From: Lachnospiraceae bacterium
Lineage (GTDB): Bacteria; Bacillota; Clostridia; Lachnospirales; Lachnospiraceae
Length of the DNA stretch: 7,403 nucleotides
Direction: 5' to 3'
Assembly: GCA_022798035.1 (NCBI GenBank)
Contig: JAAWLS010000113.1
Coordinates: forward strand, 1-7,403
Shown here: piece by piece, positions 1 to 4,551 of the stretch
Numbering within the stretch: position 1 is the first letter of the stretch
How the letters are laid out: each line of letters starts with the position of its first letter
Program-made: the position numbers and the translations under genes
Notes under the pieces: model-generated
What the model was told of the DNA's origin: nothing
Seen by the model: only the letters and a program-made list of their open reading frames with translations
The model's database searches: none

Positions 1-77
1 TGCCGAAATTTGAAATTGTGCGCCCAAGAAGCATGATTACGCGGAACACGGTGGAAAGCATGCAGGCGGGCCTGATA
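1..77 (+). pseudogene. coaX: Internal fragment of type III pantothenate kinase, cut at both ends
   Basis: Codons starting at position 3 read 25 residues that include EIVRPRS and RNTVESMQAGLI. These match the CoaX stretch usually seen as LPR(I/V)E...P...(I/V)G(K/R)NTV.(S/A)MQSGI.YG, roughly residues 175-205 of a protein of about 255. The first two bases fit the end of a Leu codon, giving the expected LP. CoaX phosphorylates pantothenate in the first step of coenzyme A synthesis. The expected Tyr-Gly after the last Ile is missing: from about position 78 the frame stops looking like CoaX and ends at a TGA at 186-188, while the adjacent frame becomes acetate kinase. The 5' part lies outside the window. 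The identification rests on a short but distinctive motif. No promoter or start is visible, and the piece cannot be functional as it stands. Confidence 0.72.
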
Positions 78-256
78 CCAGAAAAGGCGTCTGCGACTAT
101 CTGGGCTATCTGGGAGTTGCGATTGACGACGAGGCAAATAAGGTACGGGGAGAGGAAAAGATTATTTCTACCCCGGATTCCAAAGTGACAGTTTTGTGTC
201 TGCCTACCAACGAGGAGCTGGCAATTGCCCGGGAAACGGTGGCGTTGGTAAAATAA
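68..256 (+). pseudogene. ackA: Acetate kinase, C-terminal 62 residues only
   Basis: In the frame ending at the TAA of 254-256 the translation runs GPDTRKGVCDYLGYLGV, then KVRGEEKIISTPDSKV, then PTNEELAIARETVALVK. This is the classic C-terminus of acetate kinase, including the STPDSKV and PTNEELAIARET blocks. The enzyme interconverts acetyl phosphate plus ADP and acetate plus ATP, the last ATP-yielding step of acetate fermentation. Full-length proteins are about 400 residues, so some 85 percent is absent. Going upstream, the conserved TAG.GEN segment that should precede GPDTR is not there and a TGA lies in frame at 11-13. The homology therefore begins at about 68-74, where CoaX-coding sequence meets it in another frame. 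ackA directly upstream of yceD-rpmF is a normal clostridial arrangement, so this part belongs to the rest of the window. Whether the break is biological or an assembly join cannot be told from here. Confidence 0.88.
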
Positions 257-260
257 GAGA

Positions 261-289
261 TTGACAAACGAAACTTTGAAAGGTATAAT
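261..289 (+). promoter_or_regulatory. Sigma-A promoter of the yceD-rpmF unit
   Basis: TTGACA at 261-266 and TATAAT at 284-289 are both perfect consensus hexamers with a 17-base spacer. Transcription should start near 295-297, leaving a leader of about 88 bases. The leader holds a small hairpin (TGTGC, loop CGC, GCACA, 300-312) and a GGCC-flanked CCATATGG palindrome (324-336). I see no terminator between the ackA stop and this promoter, so ackA transcripts may also read through. The strength suits a ribosomal protein gene. Confidence 0.88.
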
Positions 290-383
290 ATATCATGTTT
301 GTGCCGCGCACATGGTAGGAAGAGGCCCATATGGCCAGCGTCATATCGGAAGATAGGATGGGAAGTGCAGATAGGAGATTGTC

Positions 384-905
384 ATGAGAGTAGAATTAAC
401 AGACATAATTTCCAATGAGAATAAGGAAACGTCAGAGCAGGCAGAACTTGAACTGCTGTCATTTGACTCAAAAATGGGACAATTTCCAATCGTGAAGAAA
501 GCACCTTTTGTAATGAAGTTTACGAATGAGAACAATAAGCGTCTGCTTATTCAGGGTGAGACGGAAGTTACAATTGCAATTCCATGTGACCGCTGTCTGG
601 AAGAAGTGAGAAGGACAATTCCCATTATTATAGAGAAGGAAATTGACCTTACGGGAGACAGCGAGGAGACGGCAATAGAAAGTTTAGATTATATAACAGG
701 AACAAATCTGGACGTAGACCAGCTTATTTTCGGAGAAATCTTGGTGGGCTGGCCGATGAAGAATCTGTGCAGAGAGGATTGCAGGGGCATCTGTAAGAGA
801 TGCGGTACGAATCTGAATCAGACAGAATGTCAGTGTCCAAAAACAGAACTGGATTCGAGAATGGCGGCAATCCAAGATATTTTTAAGGGATTTAAGGAGG
901 TGTAA
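384..905 (+). CDS. yceD: YceD / DUF177 family protein, linked to 23S rRNA and large-subunit biogenesis
   Basis: This 173-residue protein has the DUF177 layout: a variable N-terminal half, a CDRCLEEV block at residues 68-75 (Cys68, Cys71), and a C-terminal cysteine cluster. The cluster follows the signature P-M-K-N-L-C and has Cys129, 133, 137, 140, 149 and 151, which looks like a metal-binding site. The family is conserved next to rpmF in most bacteria, and work on plant and E. coli members ties it to 23S rRNA accumulation. The exact biochemical role is not settled. The ATG at 384 is chosen because AGGAGA at 373-378 sits five bases upstream. The gene is first in its transcript after the 261-289 promoter. 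Its last codons (AAG GAG GTG TAA) double as the Shine-Dalgarno of rpmF, so the two are probably translated in a coupled way. Length and cysteine pattern are normal. Confidence 0.93.
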   Translation: MRVELTDIISNENKETSEQAELELLSFDSKMGQFPIVKKAPFVMKFTNENNKRLLIQGETEVTIAIPCDRCLEEVRRTIPIIIEKEIDLTGDSEETAIESLDYITGTNLDVDQLIFGEILVGWPMKNLCREDCRGICKRCGTNLNQTECQCPKTELDSRMAAIQDIFKGFKEV

Positions 906-907
906 GA

Positions 908-1087
908 ATGTCTATATGTCCAAAAAATAAATCTTCCAAAGGAAGAAGAGACAGAAGAAGAGCAAACTGGAAAATGACTGCTCCGACTTTGGTAAAATGC
1001 AGTAAATGTGGTGAGCTGATGATGCCTCACAGAGTGTGCAAGAGCTGCGGAAGTTATAACAAAAAAGAGATTATCCCTCAGGACTAA
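908..1087 (+). CDS. rpmF: 50S ribosomal protein L32, zinc-ribbon form
   Basis: The 59-residue product begins MSICPKNKSSKGRRDRRRAN, a typical L32 N-terminus rich in Lys and Arg that contacts 23S rRNA. It then carries CSKCGE at residues 31-36 and CKSCGSY at 44-50, so the four cysteines 31, 34, 44 and 47 form the zinc site of the C+ type of L32. The start at 908 lies two bases after the yceD stop, with AAGGAGG at 894-900 inside the end of yceD and seven bases before the ATG. Low-zinc bacteria often carry a second, cysteine-free L32 elsewhere. This copy is the zinc-dependent one. An intrinsic terminator follows within 15 bases, so rpmF is the end of this transcription unit. In E. coli, by contrast, plsX continues the same operon. 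Confidence 0.97.
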   Translation: MSICPKNKSSKGRRDRRRANWKMTAPTLVKCSKCGELMMPHRVCKSCGSYNKKEIIPQD

Positions 1088-1101
1088 TCGTGTAAGCAAT
1101 T

Positions 1102-1135
1102 AAGGGCCTTTCCATGCGGAGAGGCCTTTGATTTT
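1102..1135 (+). terminator. Intrinsic terminator after rpmF
   Basis: AAGGGCCTTTCC (1102-1113) pairs with GGAGAGGCCTTT (1118-1129) over 12 base pairs with two G-U wobbles and an ATGC loop. The downstream sequence TTTGATTTT supplies a moderately U-rich tail. It starts 14 bases after the rpmF stop. The tail is interrupted by a G, so some readthrough into the next gene is plausible. Confidence 0.82.
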
Positions 1136-1139
1136 AATA

Positions 1140-1231
1140 ACGGCAGGAAATACAGAAGAATTTCCTGTTGTATTTAAGCAAAGTGTGCAGTCCCTTCGAT
1201 GTGGAAGCGCAGGCCTGCCCACTTTGTTTTT
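1140..1231 (+). promoter_or_regulatory. Structured leader of the DUF624 gene, candidate attenuator
   Basis: The first hairpin pairs 1140-1151 with 1160-1171 (core CAGGAAAT/ATTTCCTG, extended by two G-U pairs). A second, longer structure pairs 1176-1185 (AAGCAAAGTG) with 1220-1229 (CACTTTGTTT). Inside it, 1187-1190 pairs with 1215-1218 and CTTC/GAAG pairs at 1194-1197/1204-1207. It ends in five T at 1227-1231, just before the ribosome binding site. GGCAGG (1142-1147, first hairpin) is also exactly complementary to CCTGCC (1214-1219, second hairpin), so the two folds could exclude each other. The hairpins are read directly from the sequence. The regulatory role is inference, and a simple second terminator is the main alternative. 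No convincing separate promoter was found between 1088 and 1250. Confidence 0.45.
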
Positions 1232-1250
1232 AAGAAGAAAGGATGAGATT

Positions 1251-1892
1251 ATGGGACTTTTCAATTTAGAAGGCGGTCTGATGCGCTCCCTCTCCAAGTT
1301 TACAGACTGTATCTGCCTGAGTCTGTTGTTTTTGGTGAGCTGCATTCCGGTCATTACCATTGGAACCGCCGCCGCGGCTTTGTATCACACAGTGCACAAG
1401 GTACTGCGGCATGACAGAGGATATTTGTTTCGTGAGTATGCGGAGTCTTTTCGTGACAACTTCAAACAGACGCTGCCGGTCTGGCTGATTGCCATGGTAA
1501 TCGGCGCTGGTCTGGGCGTGGATTTGTATGTGATGAATTTCTATGGAAGAACGGGGAGCGCTTACGCAGCTTTTTCCATTGTGTTTGCGGTGGGGTTTGT
1601 TGTGTGGTTTTCCTGGGTCTCCTATCTGTTTCCCTATATGGCCCGCTTTGAGAATACCAGGAAGCAGTCTATGAAAAATGCCATTCTGATGGCAATCCTG
1701 CATCTTCCCATGACAATTTTGATGCTTGTGGCTGCGCTGTTCATAGGACTTACCATGTATTTGGTGCCCTTTTTGATTCTCGTTCTCCCGGCTGTTTATG
1801 TCTGGATTCAGAGCTTTATACTGGAGCGGGTGTTCCGGAAACATATGAGTGAGGAAGATAAGAAAAAAGAAGACGAGAAATACGGAAAGTAA
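1251..1892 (+). CDS. DUF624 / YesL-type integral membrane protein
   Basis: The predicted protein is 213 residues, the usual size for DUF624. The N-terminus MGLFNLEGGLMRSLSKFTD and the following LLFLVSCIPVITIGTAAAALYH block are the family hallmark (compare YesL of Bacillus subtilis). Hydrophobic segments at about residues 19-45, 75-95, 105-128, 144-167 and 170-190 suggest five membrane spans, and the tail (RKHMSEEDKKKEDEKYGK) is charged and probably cytoplasmic. The start at 1251 is preferred over an in-frame extension to 1128, because AGAAAGGA lies just upstream, homology begins at this Met, and the extension would cross two hairpins. Function is unknown. Relatives often sit beside sugar ABC transporter or pectin/rhamnogalacturonan utilisation genes, but here no transporter is nearby. 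The gene lies alone between the ribosomal and lipid gene blocks, with a terminator before it and a promoter after it. Confidence 0.87.
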   Translation: MGLFNLEGGLMRSLSKFTDCICLSLLFLVSCIPVITIGTAAAALYHTVHKVLRHDRGYLFREYAESFRDNFKQTLPVWLIAMVIGAGLGVDLYVMNFYGRTGSAYAAFSIVFAVGFVVWFSWVSYLFPYMARFENTRKQSMKNAILMAILHLPMTILMLVAALFIGLTMYLVPFLILVLPAVYVWIQSFILERVFRKHMSEEDKKKEDEKYGK

Positions 1893-2182
1893 CAGTTTGG
1901 CCGTGTATTTTGATACAGCTTTGTTTCACAGAAATTTCTACTATATTCTTATAAAAATATTTATGGGAACTTCTGCGTTCCTGTGGATATTTCCTTTTGA
2001 CTGCCAGCGGGAAACTCGAATAGAATTTCTAGTAGCTCTAACTTTGGAGATGGATGATATTAATTCCCTCCAATTCAAACTCAGTTTTCCTGTCAGTAAA
2101 AGGTATTGGATAGTACCCCATATGTTTTCCTCACGGAAAGTCATTCTGGTTTTCCTAACAGCGGAGGCAGCTGAGATTTTTA
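1893..2182 (+). other. Long intergenic stretch with no convincing gene
   Basis: About 290 bases separate the DUF624 stop from the plsX promoter. I find no clear terminator for the upstream gene. Local symmetry includes the palindrome AGAAATTTCT (1930-1939), GGAAC/GTTCC around 1966-1979, GGTA/TACC at 2102-2117, and three copies of GTTTTCC (2084, 2124, 2149). An open frame on each strand crosses it: + 1849-2196, which overlaps the end of DUF624, and - 2144-1941, which has AGGA nine bases before its ATG. Neither has a recognisable family. A dispersed intergenic repeat or gene remnant is possible but unproven. Confidence 0.4.
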
Positions 2183-2211
2183 TTGACGGCTCTTAATACT
2201 TATAGTATATT
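2183..2211 (+). promoter_or_regulatory. Sigma-A promoter of plsX-acpP-rnc-smc
   Basis: TTGACG (2183-2188) and TATATT (2206-2211) are separated by exactly 17 bases, each one mismatch from consensus. Transcription would start around 2217-2219, giving a leader of about 58 bases. The plsX Shine-Dalgarno AAGGAGGAG follows at 2262-2270. This separates the lipid genes from yceD-rpmF as an independent unit. Confidence 0.8.
2196..2208. promoter_or_regulatory. Inverted repeat over the plsX -10, candidate operator
   Basis: ATACT-TAT-AGTAT is a perfect 5-3-5 inverted repeat filling the end of the spacer and half of the -10 box, an ideal place for a repressor. The left half, TTAATACT, loosely resembles the TTAGTAC half-site of the fatty-acid regulator FapR, which controls plsX in Bacillus. 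The right half fits poorly. An AT-rich chance palindrome is the alternative. Confidence 0.35.
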
Positions 2212-2275
2212 CTTAGATAGGTATTTCATAAATAGGGAAATAATTCCTGTTTATGCACCGTAAGGAGGAGACTTC

Positions 2276-3298
2276 ATGCAGGAAATGATAAAGGTAGCAG
2301 TGGATGCCATGGGCGGAGATAATGCGCCTGCCGAGGTGATAAAAGGGGTAATTAATGCTGTTACACTGCGACAGGATATCAAAGTATATCTGGTTGGTCA
2401 TCAGGATGCAGTGAAAGAAGAATTGGCAAAGCATTCATACAACGGAACACAGATTGAAGTGATTCACGCAGAAGAGGTGATTGAGAACGCAGAACCTCCG
2501 GTGATGGCAATTCGAAGGAAAAAACAGTCATCAATCGTAGTGGGGATGAATATGGTGAAGGAAGGGAAGGCAGACGCTTTTATTTCGGCAGGAAGTTCCG
2601 GAGCTGTATTGGTAGGCGGACAAGTTATTGTCGGAAGAATCAAGGGAATTGAACGGCCGCCGCTGGCGCCGCTGATACCTACAGAAAAGGGAGTATCATT
2701 GTTGATTGACTGCGGAGCAAATGTGGACGCAAGGGCTTCTCATTTGGTACAATTTGCAAAGATGGGCTCCATTTACATGGAATATGTAATGGGCGTTAAG
2801 AGGCCTAAAGTTGCAATTGTAAATATTGGGGCAGAGGAAGAGAAGGGAAATGCATTGGTAAAAGAGACATTTCCGCTTCTGAAAAACTGTCCGGATATCA
2901 ATTTTGTGGGAAGTATCGAGGCAAGGGACATTCCGAAGGGGGATGCGGATGTTATTGTATGCGAAGCATTTGTGGGCAACGTGGTTTTGAAGCTCTATGA
3001 GGGATTGAGCAGCACCCTGATGGGAGTCATCAAGAAGGGAATCACAGGAAGCTTCAAAAGCAAAATAGGTGCGCTGCTGGTAAAACCTTCTCTGAAAAAT
3101 ACATTGAAGGCTTTCGATGCCACAGAGTACGGCGGAGCGCCCCTGCTGGGACTGAATGGATTGGTGGTGAAAACCCATGGAAGTGCCAAGGCAAAAGAAA
3201 TAACCAATTCTGTTATCCAGTGCGTTACATTTAAAGAGCAGGAAATCAACGAAAAAATAAGAAGGAATATTGCGGTATCTCCCGCGGAAGAAGAGTGA
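2276..3298 (+). CDS. plsX: Phosphate acyltransferase PlsX (acyl-ACP:phosphate)
   Basis: PlsX is a peripheral membrane enzyme that converts acyl-ACP and phosphate into acyl-phosphate and free ACP. The acyl-phosphate is the donor that PlsY uses to acylate glycerol-3-phosphate, the first step of phospholipid synthesis. The 340-residue length is normal. Family motifs are all present: VDAMGGDNAP at residues 9-18, then in order SSIVVGMNMVKEGKADAFISAGSSGA, ERPPLAP, LIDCGANVDA, CEAFVGNVVLKLYEGL and GGAPLLGLNGLVVKTHGSA. The ATG at 2276 is chosen because AGGAGG (2263-2268) lies seven bases upstream. A second Met three codons on is closer to the usual family N-terminus but is less well spaced. It is the first gene after the 2183-2211 promoter and is followed 91 bases later by acpP, its substrate carrier. 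No damage is visible. Confidence 0.96.
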   Translation: MQEMIKVAVDAMGGDNAPAEVIKGVINAVTLRQDIKVYLVGHQDAVKEELAKHSYNGTQIEVIHAEEVIENAEPPVMAIRRKKQSSIVVGMNMVKEGKADAFISAGSSGAVLVGGQVIVGRIKGIERPPLAPLIPTEKGVSLLIDCGANVDARASHLVQFAKMGSIYMEYVMGVKRPKVAIVNIGAEEEKGNALVKETFPLLKNCPDINFVGSIEARDIPKGDADVIVCEAFVGNVVLKLYEGLSSTLMGVIKKGITGSFKSKIGALLVKPSLKNTLKAFDATEYGGAPLLGLNGLVVKTHGSAKAKEITNSVIQCVTFKEQEINEKIRRNIAVSPAEEE

Positions 3299-3306
3299 AG
3301 AGAGTA

Positions 3307-3387
3307 AATGGAGGAAAGAGTGAAAGAATTTACGGATTCTTTTGCTAACTACCTGTTTGTGCCTAAAAGTGCACAGAATGGAGGAAA
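3307..3387 (+). repeat. Duplicated ribosome binding site, AATGGAGGAAA, 70 bases apart
   Basis: The 11-base sequence AATGGAGGAAA occurs at 3307-3317 and again at 3377-3387. The second copy is the Shine-Dalgarno of acpP (GGAGG, five bases, ATG). The first has the same geometry, GGAGG followed after five bases by GTG at 3320. Confidence 0.7.
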
Positions 3388-3400
3388 TTATGGAATTTGA
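3320..3400 (+). CDS. Possible 26-residue leader peptide upstream of acpP
   Basis: A GTG at 3320, placed five bases after GGAGG (3310-3314), opens a 26-codon frame beginning [17 protein letters not shown] and ending at a TGA at 3398-3400, eleven bases inside acpP. In-frame ATG 3308 would add four residues but has no Shine-Dalgarno of its own. Nothing in the sequence resembles a known family. Support comes only from the well-placed ribosome binding site and the stop/start overlap that would allow coupling to acpP. It could equally be a chance frame or a remnant of acpP duplication. Confidence is low. Confidence 0.22.
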   Translation: MKEFTDSFANYLFVPKSAQNGGNYGI

Positions 3401-3623
3401 AAAAATTAAAAAAATCATTGCAGAAATATTGAATCTTGATGTGGAAGAAATCACAATGGAGACGACATTTATAGATGACTTGGGAGCAGATTCTCTGGAT
3501 ATTATTGAAATTATTATGGAGCTGGAGCGGGAATTCTCTATCTCCATTGAGGACGAGGATGCAGAGAAAATTGTCACAGTCGGAGATGCGGTGGAAAGAA
3601 TTAAAAGCGCCACAAACGATTGA
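3390..3623 (+). CDS. acpP: Acyl carrier protein
   Basis: The 77-residue acidic protein begins [17 protein letters not shown] and carries the phosphopantetheine site [10 protein letters not shown] at residues 31-40, with Ser35 as the attachment residue. Helical regions flank it as in all type II ACPs, and the length is exactly typical. ACP carries growing acyl chains in fatty acid synthesis and delivers them to PlsX, encoded just upstream. The start at 3390 is preferred to in-frame ATGs at 3342 and 3378, because GGAGG (3380-3384) is five bases before it and the upstream residues do not look like ACP. The gene is followed by a long hairpin and an attenuator-like region, which would let acpP be transcribed far more than rnc and smc. 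The weak GC and strong acidic bias are normal for this family. Confidence 0.96.
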   Translation: MEFEKIKKIIAEILNLDVEEITMETTFIDDLGADSLDIIEIIMELEREFSISIEDEDAEKIVTVGDAVERIKSATND

Positions 3624-3637
3624 GATATCGTGCATGA

Positions 3638-3695
3638 ATGATTGAAATGTCAAAGGCGTTTTTGCTGAGGCATACCCTTTTGACATTTCAATCAT
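3638..3695. repeat. Perfect 17-bp inverted repeat between acpP and rnc
   Basis: ATGATTGAAATGTCAAA (3638-3654) is exactly repeated in inverse at 3679-3695. One G-U and one G-C pair extend it inward, and further short pairing is possible in the 20-base apical part. No T run follows, so this is not a standard terminator. The RNA would form a long uninterrupted duplex, a plausible RNase III target or a 3' stabiliser for acpP mRNA. The right arm also contains TTGACA (3680-3685), but the -10 candidates after it are poor. Confidence 0.85.
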
Positions 3696-3708
3696 AGGAA
3701 CATAAAGA

Positions 3709-3781
3709 GCAGTCACTATTACCAATGAAAGTGATTGCAGAGGGCAGCCACTTTCACATTTTGAGGGAAAGTGGTTGTTTT
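3709..3781 (+). promoter_or_regulatory. Four-segment candidate attenuator in the rnc leader
   Basis: Segment 1, GCAGTCACT (3709-3717), pairs with segment 2 end, AGTGATTGC (3730-3738), over nine base pairs with one wobble. Segment 2, TGAAAGTG (3726-3733), alternatively pairs perfectly with segment 3, CACTTTCA (3749-3756). Segment 3, CAGCCACTTTC (3745-3755), alternatively pairs with segment 4, GAAAGTGGTTG (3767-3777). Segments 2 and 4 are near-identical copies (GAAAGTG(A/G)TTG). The 1:2 plus 3:4 fold would terminate and the 2:3 fold would permit readthrough. The pairings are seen directly. Regulation and its signal are inferred. Confidence 0.6.
3745..3781 (+). terminator. Intrinsic terminator immediately before rnc
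   Basis: An 11-bp stem (3745-3755 with 3767-3777, one G-U) with an 11-base loop runs directly into TTTT at 3778-3781 (TTGTTTT overall). It ends just before the rnc Shine-Dalgarno AGAGAGG (3782-3788). It would cut acpP transcription before rnc unless the competing hairpin forms or RNA polymerase reads through. Confidence 0.7.
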
Positions 3782-3795
3782 AGAGAGGTTATAAT

Positions 3796-4539
3796 ATGAA
3801 ATTGCAGAAAGAATTTGAAGAAAAAATCGGATATTGTTTTCAGGACAGCAGCCTGCTGATGCAGGCATTGACTCACAGTTCTTATGCCAACGAACACCAT
3901 TTGGGCAAACGGGCCGACAACGAGCGCTTGGAATTTTTGGGGGATGCAGTTTTGGAGATTGTGAGCAGTGAATTTCTGTTTCACAGATACCCGGAATATC
4001 CCGAGGGAGAGCTGACCAGAATGCGGGCCAGCATGGTGTGTGAACCTACTTTGGCCTTTTGTACTAGAGATTTGAAACTGGGAAAATATCTGCGGCTGGG
4101 AAAAGGAGAAGCGCAGACGGGAGGAAGAGAACGGAAATCCATTTTGTCAGACGCTTTGGAAGCTGTGATTGGAGCAATCTATTTAGATGGTGGTTTTGCT
4201 AATGCAAAGGAGTTTATCCATCGGTTTGTGCTGAACGATATGGAGCACAAAGAACTCTTTTATGATAGCAAGACTATCCTGCAGGAGATTGTACAGGGAA
4301 ATTATACGGAAGAGCTGAGTTATCATTTGCTGGGAGAGGAAGGCCCAGACCATGACAAGAAATTCATTGTAGAGGCTAAAATTGGAGACAAGGTTTACGG
4401 AAAAGGCCGGGGCAGAACGAAGAAAAGCGCGGAGCAGGAAGCAGCTTACGAGACGCTGCTTCAGTTAAAACAATCAGACACTGGTGAAAGTCCTATATTT
4501 CGCGGCAGACGAACGGGCCATGAAAGCGGAAGGCAATAG
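3796..4539 (+). CDS. rnc: Ribonuclease III
   Basis: RNase III cleaves double-stranded RNA, excises rRNA precursors and processes structured mRNAs. The 247-residue protein has the nuclease domain at about residues 5-150 with the signature NERLEFLGDAVL (42-53). The expected catalytic acidic residues are present: Glu43, Glu46, Asp50, then Asp119 and Glu122 in SDALEAVIGAIYLDGG. A double-stranded RNA-binding domain follows at about 157-226 (SKTILQEIVQ, then GKGRGRTKKSAEQEAA), and a short basic tail (FRGRRTGHESGRQ) ends it. Length is typical. The ATG at 3796 follows AGAGAGG at 3782-3788 by seven bases. The gene sits between acpP and smc, 12 bases ahead of smc, so the two are co-transcribed. The upstream hairpins suggest regulated expression, possibly self-cleavage as known for E. 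coli rnc. Confidence 0.97.
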   Translation: MKLQKEFEEKIGYCFQDSSLLMQALTHSSYANEHHLGKRADNERLEFLGDAVLEIVSSEFLFHRYPEYPEGELTRMRASMVCEPTLAFCTRDLKLGKYLRLGKGEAQTGGRERKSILSDALEAVIGAIYLDGGFANAKEFIHRFVLNDMEHKELFYDSKTILQEIVQGNYTEELSYHLLGEEGPDHDKKFIVEAKIGDKVYGKGRGRTKKSAEQEAAYETLLQLKQSDTGESPIFRGRRTGHESGRQ

Positions 4540-4551
4540 TTGGAGGAATCA

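Noticed and set aside
1128..1250. In-frame N-terminal extension of DUF624
   Set aside because: It would start inside the rpmF terminator and translate two hairpins. Family homology and a ribosome binding site both point to the ATG at 1251.
1266..1844. 192-codon - strand frame inside DUF624
   Set aside because: It is antisense to a well-supported membrane protein, and its His/Gln-rich composition is what the complement of hydrophobic codons produces.
1849..2196. 115-codon + strand frame starting inside the end of DUF624
   Set aside because: It overlaps DUF624 by 44 bases in another frame, has no convincing Shine-Dalgarno, no recognisable family and no codon pattern like its neighbours.
2696..3613. 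305-codon open frame on the - strand across plsX and acpP
   Set aside because: It lies antisense to two unmistakable genes, has Ser/Ile/Cys/His-rich low-quality composition and no family motif. It is a shadow of the coding strand.
3638..3697. 19-codon frame (ATG 3638 to TAG 3697) as a leader peptide for the rnc attenuator
   Set aside because: There is no Shine-Dalgarno before the ATG, and the frame is simply the read-through of the inverted repeat. It does not overlap segment 1.
3680..3708. Promoter for rnc using TTGACA at 3680-3685
   Set aside because: The -35 is perfect but the best -10 at 16-18 base spacing (TAAAGA or ATAAAG) is poor, and the TTGACA is explained by the inverted repeat arm.
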